Positions 36,951 to 44,771 of a stretch of 54,868 nucleotides of DNA are shown here, piece after piece. The translations under genes and the position numbers were made by a program. Each line of letters starts with the position of its first letter. Within the stretch, counting starts at the first letter, position 1. The notes under the pieces are model-generated. The model was not told the origin of the DNA and searched no databases. It saw only the letters and a list, made by a program, of their open reading frames with translations. The DNA is from Bacteroidota bacterium (GTDB lineage: Bacteria; Bacteroidota; Bacteroidia; Chitinophagales; Chitinophagaceae), in contig JABDGW010000010.1 in NCBI GenBank assembly GCA_013285855.1, positions 1-54,868 on the forward strand. The letters are read 5' to 3'.

Positions 36951-38813
36951 ATGGCTGAAAAATTAACTATATCGCCTCACCGGGAAACCACTTCTGCATC
37001 AGCAAATGAAACAATACTAAATGCGCGGGAAATTCAGCCTGAAAATATTTACAAGCGTTTGCCCATTCAAAGAAAATTATCTATTGGTGCTGTTGATGAC
37101 CCATTAGAAGATGAAGCTGATGCTATGGCAGATAAAGTAATGCGCATGCCTGAACAAAAGTTTATTCAAAGAAATTGTGCGCATTGTGAAGAAGAAGAAA
37201 AAGCACAACGCAAACCTTTAGCATCATTCATTCAAAAAAAACAATCTTCATTTAATAATAGTGTTGTTGCAAGTGATAGTGTTTCCAATCAAATACAATC
37301 AACAAAAGGTAGCGGAAATGCAATGCATGAAACAACTAAAAGTTTTATGGAAAGTCGCTTTGGTACCGATTTTTCTAACGTAAATATTCATACAGGCAAT
37401 GACGCATCGCAATTATCTAATCAATTAAATGCACAGGCTTTTACTGTTGGCAATGATATTTATTTTAATGAAGGAAAATATGTGCCGGAATCAAAGGAAG
37501 GAAAACAGTTACTGGCTCATGAGCTGGCCCATGTAGTGCAGCAGATTGGCGGCAGCGGTAGACCCGCACCGGAAGTCGACCCCTCGGCTCCGCATGAACA
37601 GGATGCGCACGCCGCCGCGGTGTCGGTTGGCATGGGTTTTCAAAACATACGCGTCACCTGCAGCACTGGGGTCGGTTTGGCGCGTGCAACACCTCCGGGA
37701 GAACCTCCGCAATTATCTAGGGAAGAGGTGGAGGCGATCAAGCGACATATCAACCTCCTTGGAAATGAATTTCAGAAAGGTTTGGATAAGGCAGCGTTGG
37801 AACTTCTAGAGAAAGAGGGAGTAGAAATCCCAAGTGAAATTTCGAAGCGAGCTAAGCGCAACCTGATCCGGGGTTGGTTGCAAGGCATCGCTAGCGACCC
37901 GCGGTCACCACGGCAGGCCCAAGCTGGGAACCTCCTGAGAGACATTGAGTCCAATCTAGGCGAAATCCGGAATTTAAATCGAGAAATCGGAAATATAGAT
38001 CAAGCGCGACGGGCAGCGGAAAATGCGGCTACATGGGACCAATTGGCCTCGAGAAGGCGATTTGCGAGCGCCGTGGCGAAAGAAGAATCGGCTGGCGCAA
38101 AGGCTAAAAGCGCGACAGCAAAGAGCGAAGGGGCCATCGCCAAGGTGGAAGACGTGGCTGTGCAGGGCGAGCGTGCAACTGCTGAACTGGGAGTGTCGGC
38201 GGCTAAGGAAGCGGGATTCGCTGCAAAGGTGGGAAATGTACTGGAAGCCGGTCTGCCAGGCCCGCAAGATGTCCTCTTTCTGTTCATCAGTTTCTTCGGA
38301 TCTTTGGCCGAAGCCAAGGCGAAACTCAGCGAGGAAGCCTACAGCGAAGGCTTTGCACGAGGCGCCGCGGCAAAGCTGCTCGGCATGGAAGCTGATTGGG
38401 TGCCGGATAATTTGATCAGGCCATCATTCGGGGGCAGCACGGGCGAGCAGATCGCAGGGTTTGAGGGTGTCAAAGAGCACGGCGTCAGTCAGGGCGCGGT
38501 CGACGGATATGTGTTTGCCAGGCGGTTCACTCAGCAACAAATCGTCGCATTACGCAGGTATGGTTACGCGGCGATGCTCTTATTCACGGGGGCGAGATTC
38601 GATCGACACGGTGACCGTCGTAATGTGCACGATGACCGTCATAATGTGATTGTTCTGGGGCATGCACTCAAAACAAAGCTCGAAGATATGCTTGAAGAGG
38701 CCCAGGAAGCCGCAAGGGTGCAGGAGGCCGAGCGGTTAAGGGCGGAGTACGCGGAAGAGATCAGAAGTGGCCGGAGGACGAGCATTAAAGGCCATGGTTG
38801 GGCGCAACCGTGA
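36951..38813 (+). CDS. eCIS cargo candidate 3: mosaic DUF4157 protein with foreign high-GC C-terminus
   Basis: 620 aa. Residues 1-189 match the neighbours almost word for word (QRKLSIGAVDDPLEDEADAM, QRNCAHCEEEEKAQRK). From the HELAH motif (190-194) on, base use changes sharply: 21 of 60 bases are G or C at 36181-36240 in the neighbour, but 38 of 60 at 38341-38400. The C-terminal 430 residues hold an Ala-rich coiled region (about 360-425), a hydrophobic segment DVLFLFISFFGSLAEA near 440, and a globular tail (GVSQGAVDGYVFARRF near 510) ending GHGWAQP. No family recognised; similar tails follow DUF4157 in Proteobacteria as far as I recall. Best read as a domain swap from a high-GC donor. Confidence 0.88.
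   Translation: MAEKLTISPHRETTSASANETILNAREIQPENIYKRLPIQRKLSIGAVDDPLEDEADAMADKVMRMPEQKFIQRNCAHCEEEEKAQRKPLASFIQKKQSSFNNSVVASDSVSNQIQSTKGSGNAMHETTKSFMESRFGTDFSNVNIHTGNDASQLSNQLNAQAFTVGNDIYFNEGKYVPESKEGKQLLAHELAHVVQQIGGSGRPAPEVDPSAPHEQDAHAAAVSVGMGFQNIRVTCSTGVGLARATPPGEPPQLSREEVEAIKRHINLLGNEFQKGLDKAALELLEKEGVEIPSEISKRAKRNLIRGWLQGIASDPRSPRQAQAGNLLRDIESNLGEIRNLNREIGNIDQARRAAENAATWDQLASRRRFASAVAKEESAGAKAKSATAKSEGAIAKVEDVAVQGERATAELGVSAAKEAGFAAKVGNVLEAGLPGPQDVLFLFISFFGSLAEAKAKLSEEAYSEGFARGAAAKLLGMEADWVPDNLIRPSFGGSTGEQIAGFEGVKEHGVSQGAVDGYVFARRFTQQQIVALRRYGYAAMLLFTGARFDRHGDRRNVHDDRHNVIVLGHALKTKLEDMLEEAQEAARVQEAERLRAEYAEEIRSGRRTSIKGHGWAQP
38607..38648 (+). repeat. Imperfect 21-bp tandem repeat inside cargo 3
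   Basis: Two adjacent 21-bp copies (38607-38627 and 38628-38648) differ at two bases and encode HGDRRNV and HDDRHNV. It is an in-frame duplication in the foreign C-terminal part. Confidence 0.75.
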
Positions 38814-38917
38814 ACAATCCACGGCTGAGACACTGCCTTATGTCCAACCGGCTTTGCTGAGATTGTCAGCGATCACGTTCTTCGAGGTGTTAGCGTCAGC
38901 GCATCTCGAAGTAAAAG

Positions 38918-39103
38918 ATGAGGATGATTGAACAGGTGAGTAACCGTAGAAATATGCGCTTGGCGTATCAGCAGGTCGTGCGGAACAAGATAGTCCAACT
39001 GGCTGAAACGGATGCGATGCAAACGGACTTAAAGCTGGATATTTTTTTTGGAAAAAAAGATGCTGCTGCCGTTGCTTATGAGCGGAAGAAATATTTTAAA
39101 TGA
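38918..39103 (+). pseudogene. Possible group II intron reverse-transcriptase remnant (N-terminal scrap)
   Basis: 61 codons. The first 24 residues, MIEQVSNRRNMRLAYQQVV followed by RNK (from the ATG at 38924), resemble the N-terminus of group II intron maturases, where KG.AGVDG would follow. Here the similarity stops at RNK, and an unrelated low-GC tail runs to the stop. Just upstream are two RNA-like stems: GCTGA/TCAGC (38854-38868) and CTTCGAG/CTCGAAG (38879-38910 region). This sits at the right edge of the high-GC block that makes up the end of cargo 3, so it was probably carried in with it. The intron identity is recognition from memory and is uncertain. Confidence 0.4.
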
Positions 39104-39143
39104 AGATTATTTAATTCAAACATTAACTAATAAATAAGAACAC

Positions 39144-39317
39144 ATAAAAACAAATCCAACAATATTACAACAACAGATACAATCTACTTCATTAGCAAGC
39201 GGCCTTCAGGAAACTTATCTCAATAATAATTCAGCGGAAGTATCAAACCCTTTCTGCATACAATCCAAACTATCTATAGGCGCAGTTGATGATCCTTTAG
39301 AACATGAAGCCGATGCA
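39144..39317 (+). other. In-frame coding-like extension upstream of cargo 4, beginning with ATA
   Basis: The frame of the next gene stays open back to a TAA at about 39135. It encodes the conserved cargo N-terminus (IQSKLSIGAVDDPLEHEADA) just before the first ATG. No ATG, GTG or TTG exists in the extension. The codon at 39144, ATA followed by AAAACAAATCCA, stands where an ATG would be expected. Either the start codon mutated, ATA is used, or translation begins at 39318 and the tag is shortened. Confidence 0.6.
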
Positions 39318-40706
39318 ATGGCCGATAAAGTAATGCGTATACCTGAACAAAATTTTATTCAACGTAAATGTGCGCATTGCGAGGAAGAAGAAAAAGCACA
39401 ACGCAAACCATTAGCATCATTCATTCAAAAAAAATCTGAGGCAAACAATAACAAAGCAAGTGATGCCATTTCTTCGCAGATACAATCAACAAAAGGTGGT
39501 GGCAATTCAATGCCTAAGTCAACCAAAAGCTTTATGGAAAGCCGCTTTGGCGCAAACTTTTCAAACGTAAATATTCACACAGGCAACTATGTTTCGCAAG
39601 TATCCAGTCAGTTAAATGCCCAAGCTTTTACTGTTGGTAATAATATTTATTTTAACGAAGGAAGATATCAACCCGAATCATCAGATGGAAAACATTTATT
39701 GGCGCATGAGTTAACACATGTAATGCAGCAAACAGGCAATATACAGCGTCAGCCTTCATCTAATCCAATGACCAAACAGCAATTTGAGCAAACAATGCGC
39801 AATACGTATGGAATTGCTGCTATACGTGCCGGATCAATTACTGACCAAATAAGGTCAATGGGGCTAAATCCTGCTGTTGTAACTACATTGCCTAACTGGC
39901 AATCATGGGATCCCGGACAACAGTCACTCATTTATCAATATATTGTTGATGCGTTTGCTGACTTCAGCCACACATTCAGTGGATTTCCACCTGTTACTGA
40001 ACTTATTTTTTATAATATTTATTATGAAGTTGGCACAGGCGGAACTTATGTAGCCAGAAGCGATGTAGGTGCTATGTTTGGAAACACTGATTTGTCAATT
40101 TTTAGCAGTATAAATTCAGCTAATAAGGGATTGCCATTTGCAAGAAGTAATACACGGGGCAGATATCCAGGCTCTCCTGGCATCGTATTAAGTTATCACG
40201 GAGATCCCCATGCAGCACCTATTGGTTTGCCTTCAAGACAAGAATCTGCAAAGAGAATTATTTTTCATGAGCTTGGTCATGGACTACAAGTAGCCGCTAT
40301 GCAGCCACCAGGAGGAGTAAGAACGACTCAGCCCCCGGATCCAGATATGATGCGTGATTATATAAACGAAATCGGAAGGTATCCTTCTACCGGTCAGGAT
40401 TTGTATGATATTGGAGTTGCGCAGGTTCGGTCAGCAATAGCTTCTGGTTCAACACCACCGGCTCAGTTTAAAATTACTGCTGCCACCTGGAATGACCCTA
40501 ACTGGGTTGAACAGCCGATTTCTGAATATATGGTAACTGGAGGGGCAACGGAAGATTTTGCAGAAGCTGTGATGACATTTACAGCAAATCCTGCACTACT
40601 GCGATCAAGAAGTTCGCACAGATATAATTTTTTAAATACAAGACGGGCAAGATGGCAGGCAAGACTTTCTTCGCCTGCATCGGCACCTGCAACACAAACA
40701 CCTTAG
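39318..40706 (+). CDS. eCIS cargo candidate 4: DUF4157 plus lethal-factor-like zincin domain
   Basis: 462 aa from the first ATG; 520 aa if the upstream coding-like extension is included. FIQRKCAHCEEEEKAQRK is followed by a DUF4157 domain (SFMESRFGANFSNVNIHTG) with HELTH about 130 residues from this ATG. The C-terminal domain has HELGH at about 317-321 (FHELGHGLQ) and a downstream TEDFAEAVMTF that supplies a Glu, the arrangement of gluzincins such as the anthrax lethal factor fold. So it is a probable protease effector. The ATG at 39318 lies inside the conserved DPLEHEADAM motif, which makes it a doubtful natural start. Confidence 0.85.
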   Translation: MADKVMRIPEQNFIQRKCAHCEEEEKAQRKPLASFIQKKSEANNNKASDAISSQIQSTKGGGNSMPKSTKSFMESRFGANFSNVNIHTGNYVSQVSSQLNAQAFTVGNNIYFNEGRYQPESSDGKHLLAHELTHVMQQTGNIQRQPSSNPMTKQQFEQTMRNTYGIAAIRAGSITDQIRSMGLNPAVVTTLPNWQSWDPGQQSLIYQYIVDAFADFSHTFSGFPPVTELIFYNIYYEVGTGGTYVARSDVGAMFGNTDLSIFSSINSANKGLPFARSNTRGRYPGSPGIVLSYHGDPHAAPIGLPSRQESAKRIIFHELGHGLQVAAMQPPGGVRTTQPPDPDMMRDYINEIGRYPSTGQDLYDIGVAQVRSAIASGSTPPAQFKITAATWNDPNWVEQPISEYMVTGGATEDFAEAVMTFTANPALLRSRSSHRYNFLNTRRARWQARLSSPASAPATQTP

Positions 40707-40802
40707 TAAACTTAAGCTATGAAGTAATTGATTCGTGTATACTTTTTTAATGTTTCATTTCCGGAATCAAAATGAACATAATATAACTTTCTAATTAGAA
40801 CT

Positions 40803-42740
40803 ATGAACGCACAAAATTCAATAACATCAACACAGGAATCAAAACAAAATTATGCGCCTGCACAAAAAATTACAGAAGTAATAAATGCAAATGAAATACC
40901 TGAGCAACAAATTAATCTAAAGTATTTGGAGAGTTTCCCCATTCAAAGAAAATTATCTATTGGCGCAGTTGATGATCCTTTAGAACATGAAGCAGATGCC
41001 ATGGCAGATAAAGTAATGCGCATGCCCGAATCAAATTTTATTCAACGTAAATGTTCGCAATGCGGGGAAGAAGAAAAAGCACAACGCAAGCCATTAGCGT
41101 CATTCATTCAAAAAAAATGTGCGCATTGTGAGGAAGAAGAAAAAGCTCAACGCAAGCCATTTGCGTCATTCATTCAAAAAAAATCTGTAAACAATAATAA
41201 CAGCGTAGCGAATGATTCTGTTTCCGCACAAATTCAATCAATGCAATGCAGTGGCCGCCCTTTGCATGAAACAACAAAAAGTTTTATGGAAAGCCGCTTT
41301 GGCGCAAACTTTTCAAACGTAAATATTCATACAGGCAATTATGCTGTGCAGATGTCAAGAGATTTAAACGCACATGCTTTTACTGTTGGCAATAATATTT
41401 ATTTTAATGAAGGAAAATATGCGCCTGAATCATCAGCAGGTAAACATTTATTGGCGCATGAACTTACGCACACCATTCAGCAAGGCACATCTGCATATTC
41501 TCCGCTTGTGCAAAGACAACCTGGAGATGCTGAAAAATGTGAAGTGGCTGAAATTACGACTGGTCAGTATTTTGATCCTCCCAAAGCTCATGCTGGAATA
41601 GATTCACAGAATATTTTTATAGTAGTAACATGGTGCAGGGGAGACAGCCTGGGTGATATAAAATTAGGTGCCGATGTACCCGCTGAAGCAACAAAGATCG
41701 CAAACAAAATAGTCAGTTCAGCACAAAGTGGCAATCTAAATAACTTAGGTGATGATTTGAAAGGAGAGAACCTTACTCCTTTTTTAGATGTGATCATTAA
41801 AAAAGGAAATTTTTCGATAACTGCACATGGTGAATTAAGCGTTGGAGTAGGTGGTGTGAAAAATATTGCGGCTGATGCAACCATCCAGTGGGGTGATTTT
41901 CAGATAAAACCTTTTTTCAGTAAAGATGATACTGAAACTAAAGGAGGCGCGACAGTGGGGTATGTGCCTCATCCTGCAAAGCCTGAGTGTAAAGCAAAGC
42001 TTGTTCCACTGAAAGTTTATTGTAATTGTACTGCTCCTCCTTCAAAAGGAATTGTACATCTGCCGCCGGGTAGTGTAACTACATCTGAAGAAGTGTATAT
42101 ACATTTTAAATGGGCAGAGTATGCTGAAGATAAGATAACACCTCCGGTATCAGATAATGCTGAGGTTGCAAAACTCCACGAGCTTCTTTCAAGAGGATTT
42201 GTTGTTACTGAATTAGCAGGATTCACTTCGCCGGAAGGTCCTCTTAATGAAAGCGCTCATTTCCAAGGCAACCATACATTGTCATCACAAAGAGCAGTTA
42301 CCGTGAAAAAAATGATTGAAAAATATTGTTCTGATCTGGCAGCTCACAAATTTGCGATTGACCTATGTTCAAAAAATGTATTGAAAGATTTTTTAGTAGT
42401 GAAAGAAGAAACGCTTGGTAAAAATGAATTATATGGAAGTGTGGATGATAAAGAACTTAAAGGTAAAGCACTGGATGAACATGTTGTGGAAGAATTTATG
42501 TCCAACGATGCTGAAAGCAAATGGCGAACACAAGAATTCGTGGAAAGTTTAAAAGGTTTAAACACCAAACAGATTGCTAAAAAAATACTTCCATTGTTGA
42601 GAAGAGTAAAAATAAAATTGGAAAGGAAAAGTAAAATAGGTGGTGACGTTGAAATTGATCTTGGTCCAAATACAATAAAGAAAGAATGTCCAAAAGATAT
42701 TGCTGATGCTGCAAAACAACAATATATGTTAACGCATTAA
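40803..42740 (+). CDS. eCIS cargo candidate 5: DUF4157 plus OmpA-like C-terminal domain
   Basis: 645 aa. The N-terminal module carries the CxxC unit twice (CSQCGEEEKAQRK and CAHCEEEEKAQRK). DUF4157 follows, with HELTH at about 219-223. A beta-rich middle (about 250-400, with GELSVGVGGVKNIAADATIQWG) leads to an OmpA-like segment (about 440-515: ELAGFTSPEGPLNES and LSSQRAVTVKKMIE). The C-terminus is charged and helical. OmpA-like domains bind peptidoglycan, so this protein could be a wall-anchoring or structural cargo rather than a toxin. Long 96-bp gap before it, and a 417-bp gap after it. Confidence 0.87.
   Translation: MNAQNSITSTQESKQNYAPAQKITEVINANEIPEQQINLKYLESFPIQRKLSIGAVDDPLEHEADAMADKVMRMPESNFIQRKCSQCGEEEKAQRKPLASFIQKKCAHCEEEEKAQRKPFASFIQKKSVNNNNSVANDSVSAQIQSMQCSGRPLHETTKSFMESRFGANFSNVNIHTGNYAVQMSRDLNAHAFTVGNNIYFNEGKYAPESSAGKHLLAHELTHTIQQGTSAYSPLVQRQPGDAEKCEVAEITTGQYFDPPKAHAGIDSQNIFIVVTWCRGDSLGDIKLGADVPAEATKIANKIVSSAQSGNLNNLGDDLKGENLTPFLDVIIKKGNFSITAHGELSVGVGGVKNIAADATIQWGDFQIKPFFSKDDTETKGGATVGYVPHPAKPECKAKLVPLKVYCNCTAPPSKGIVHLPPGSVTTSEEVYIHFKWAEYAEDKITPPVSDNAEVAKLHELLSRGFVVTELAGFTSPEGPLNESAHFQGNHTLSSQRAVTVKKMIEKYCSDLAAHKFAIDLCSKNVLKDFLVVKEETLGKNELYGSVDDKELKGKALDEHVVEEFMSNDAESKWRTQEFVESLKGLNTKQIAKKILPLLRRVKIKLERKSKIGGDVEIDLGPNTIKKECPKDIADAAKQQYMLTH
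41052..41183 (+). repeat. Tandem duplication (2 x 66 bp) of the CxxC-acidic motif in cargo 5
   Basis: Two head-to-tail 66-bp units, 41052-41117 and 41118-41183, each encode 22 residues beginning with CxxC and ending in the SFIQKK-type linker. The other six cargo genes have a single unit. The second copy matches the neighbours' version better than the first. Confidence 0.85.
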
Positions 42741-42796
42741 GAAAAGACTTTGAAAAAAAATCAAACTTTAAAAATTGTACAATCAATTGGTTGTGT

Positions 42797-42815
42797 GCAG
42801 GTGATTATAACCTGC
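42797..42815. terminator. Hairpin, 6-bp stem (GCAGGT/ACCTGC)
   Basis: GCAGGT, a 7-base loop, then ACCTGC. It lies 57 bp after the stop of cargo 5, a good place for a terminator, but no T run follows, so it may instead be an mRNA 3' end stabiliser. Confidence 0.35.
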
Positions 42816-42887
42816 CAAAGGTGACCAAGATATGCTTAATTAAAAATAATTATGCTTACCAGTAATATACCTCAGCTCACGTCTATT

Positions 42888-42908
42888 AATTTAATGAATC
42901 ATTAAATT
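42888..42908. promoter_or_regulatory. Perfect 10-bp inverted repeat with a one-base centre
   Basis: AATTTAATGA and TCATTAAATT flank a single A. The near-palindrome with almost no loop resembles a dimeric regulator site more than a terminator. The next hairpin begins two bases later. Confidence 0.35.
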
Positions 42909-42910
42909 GA

Positions 42911-42931
42911 AATAAACTTGTTGAGTTTATT
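42911..42931. terminator. Hairpin, 8-bp stem (AATAAACT/AGTTTATT)
   Basis: An 8-bp perfect AT-rich stem around the loop TGTTG. No U tract follows. It could end transcription weakly or be part of a regulatory pair with the adjacent inverted repeat. Confidence 0.35.
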
Positions 42932-43157
42932 ACTACCTGAAAACATAACTATAAAAAAGAAAGCTTTAACGCTATTAAATATGATGATTTTATTAAAGCA
43001 GCAAACTATTAATGAACTGTTTGAAAAACACTAAAAAAACAGAAGTAAAAAAATAAAGAGTATATTTTTAAAATCATAAAAGCTTTAAAATATTTAGCAA
43101 AAAAATGGAATAAAACTTATCTGGAACCTGTGTTTCTACTGTAGTAAAATCTCAAAT

Positions 43158-44666
43158 ATGCATCAGCGCACAAATAAACAATCTTCAGATAAAGCTTCTG
43201 CAGCAACAGCAAATCCTGTTTCAGAAAATAATATTTATACTAAAAAATTATACACAAATAGTTTAAGTCCTTTAATCATTCAAAAAAAAGATTTGCATGA
43301 AGAAGAAACTGCAGACGATGAAGAGATGATGGATGAAAATGAAGAAGCGGCTGAAGCGCCTTCCATTCAAAAAAAATGTGCTGATTGTGAAGAAGAAGAA
43401 AAAGCGCAGCGCAGTTCTTTGTCGCCATTTGCTCAAACCAAAACAAACAATGATGAAGTTACAGCAGGCAATGATGTTTCAAAAAAAATTCAGGCAACAA
43501 GAGGCAGCGGCGAGGCTTTACCTGAAAACACTAAAAGTTTTATGCAGAACCGGTTTGGTTCAGATTTTTCTGATGTGCGTATACATACAGGCGAATACGC
43601 TGCACAGCTTTCCACGCAACTAAGTGCGCAGGCTTTTACAGTTGGCAATGACGTGTATTTTAATTCCGGAAAATTTGCACCTTCTACAACCCAGGGCAAA
43701 AAATTAATAGCGCATGAATTAACGCACACCATTCAGCAAAATAATAATAGAGTTACTGCACAGCCAAAAGTGCAGCGAAGCTTTTGGTCGTGGATAAAAA
43801 AAGCAGCAGGCGCTGTTTGGGGTGGCATAAAAAAAGTAGGACAATGGATTGGCAAAGGAGCAAAATGGATTTGGAATGCAATAAAATGGCTGGGCGGCCA
43901 ATTGATTGATAAAATTGCAGGCATCTTTCAACGATTTGCTTATTGGTTAACACAACTGCCGGAACGCATTTATCGTTTTGCAGCCACTTTATGGCGCGGA
44001 CTTAAAACATTTAAACCATGGACGGCCAAGTGGTGGAAATCGCTTGCTGAAGTAGATACCTGGAAGAATTTTTTGAAATGGTTGGGCACCGTTGCGCTGC
44101 AAGGTTTCGAAATTGTAGGTATTGGCGAAGCTTATGAAACTATCCAGGATATTGTAAAGTTTAATACACGCATACTTTCTGCATCAGAGTTAAAGGCCGG
44201 CAAATCTGTTTTTGGCAATAGTATAAATTTTGATTTTGTAAGAGTAGATACTGGCGCGGTAATTGGCCCGGCATTTTCGCACAGGGCTTATACAAGTTTT
44301 CATACTATTAATAGCTGGGGCACCGAATCAACTGATACAATGGTGCATGAATTAACGCATGTATGGCAGTACGAAAATGCAGGCGCTATCTATATGCCTC
44401 AGGCTGTGCATGCACAACTATGGGGAGGAGGTTACGAGTATGGAGATGTGGCTGAATTGCAAACAAGAAGAGCTGCCGGTAAAGGATTGCTTTCTTTTAA
44501 CCGCGAACAACAAGCACAAATAGTAGAAGATTTTTTCAGGTTAAGGCAGAACATGCCGATAAATGATCACGTTTCCACTGCTACTGTTGCTGATTTGCCA
44601 TTGTTTGCAGACTTTGTAAAAACAGTTTCTTCATTAAGTACAGCACAACTTATGAGACCAATATAA
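43158..44666 (+). CDS. eCIS cargo candidate 6: DUF4157, Trp-rich amphipathic region and second HExxH domain
   Basis: 502 aa. The N-terminus differs from the other cargos: an acidic stretch (about 52-72) replaces the DPLEHEAD motif, but IQKKCADCEEEEKAQR is kept. DUF4157 follows with HELTH at 186-190. Residues about 208-315 are rich in Trp, Lys and Gly with amphipathic helices (SFWSWIKKAAGAVWGGIKKV, WNAIKWLGGQLIDK), suggesting membrane insertion. The C-terminal domain carries a second HELTHVWQ at 397-404 and a following VHAQLWGGGYEYGD. So it may combine membrane passage with a zinc hydrolase. Transcribed after the 417-bp gap. Confidence 0.88.
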   Translation: MHQRTNKQSSDKASAATANPVSENNIYTKKLYTNSLSPLIIQKKDLHEEETADDEEMMDENEEAAEAPSIQKKCADCEEEEKAQRSSLSPFAQTKTNNDEVTAGNDVSKKIQATRGSGEALPENTKSFMQNRFGSDFSDVRIHTGEYAAQLSTQLSAQAFTVGNDVYFNSGKFAPSTTQGKKLIAHELTHTIQQNNNRVTAQPKVQRSFWSWIKKAAGAVWGGIKKVGQWIGKGAKWIWNAIKWLGGQLIDKIAGIFQRFAYWLTQLPERIYRFAATLWRGLKTFKPWTAKWWKSLAEVDTWKNFLKWLGTVALQGFEIVGIGEAYETIQDIVKFNTRILSASELKAGKSVFGNSINFDFVRVDTGAVIGPAFSHRAYTSFHTINSWGTESTDTMVHELTHVWQYENAGAIYMPQAVHAQLWGGGYEYGDVAELQTRRAAGKGLLSFNREQQAQIVEDFFRLRQNMPINDHVSTATVADLPLFADFVKTVSSLSTAQLMRPI

Positions 44667-44771
44667 CAAAAGCTGTTTGTTACAAAGCAGGCGGTTTGTT
44701 TAATATTTTAATGATTCTTGTATCAATTGTATTTGCACTATTGTGTTTTATCAAAATAATAATTTATTTTT

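Larger units (their letters stand above)
42741..43157. promoter_or_regulatory. 417-bp gene-free region with three consecutive inverted repeats
   Basis: AT-rich and without a credible gene. It contains three hairpin-forming sequences (42797-42815, 42888-42908, 42911-42931), which are listed separately. It is the largest gap in the eCIS region and probably ends one transcript and starts another for the last two cargo genes. The 200 bp before the next start are very A-rich. Confidence 0.5.

Noticed and set aside
37546..38415. Several long open frames on both strands inside the high-GC part of cargo 3
   Set aside because: High GC lowers stop-codon frequency, so shadow frames lengthen. The DUF4157-fused frame is continuous with a conserved N-terminus, and the alternatives have Arg/Ser/Cys-rich nonsense composition.
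41374..41601. 75-codon frame overlapping cargo 5
   Set aside because: It runs out of frame through the conserved DUF4157 codons and has no family likeness.
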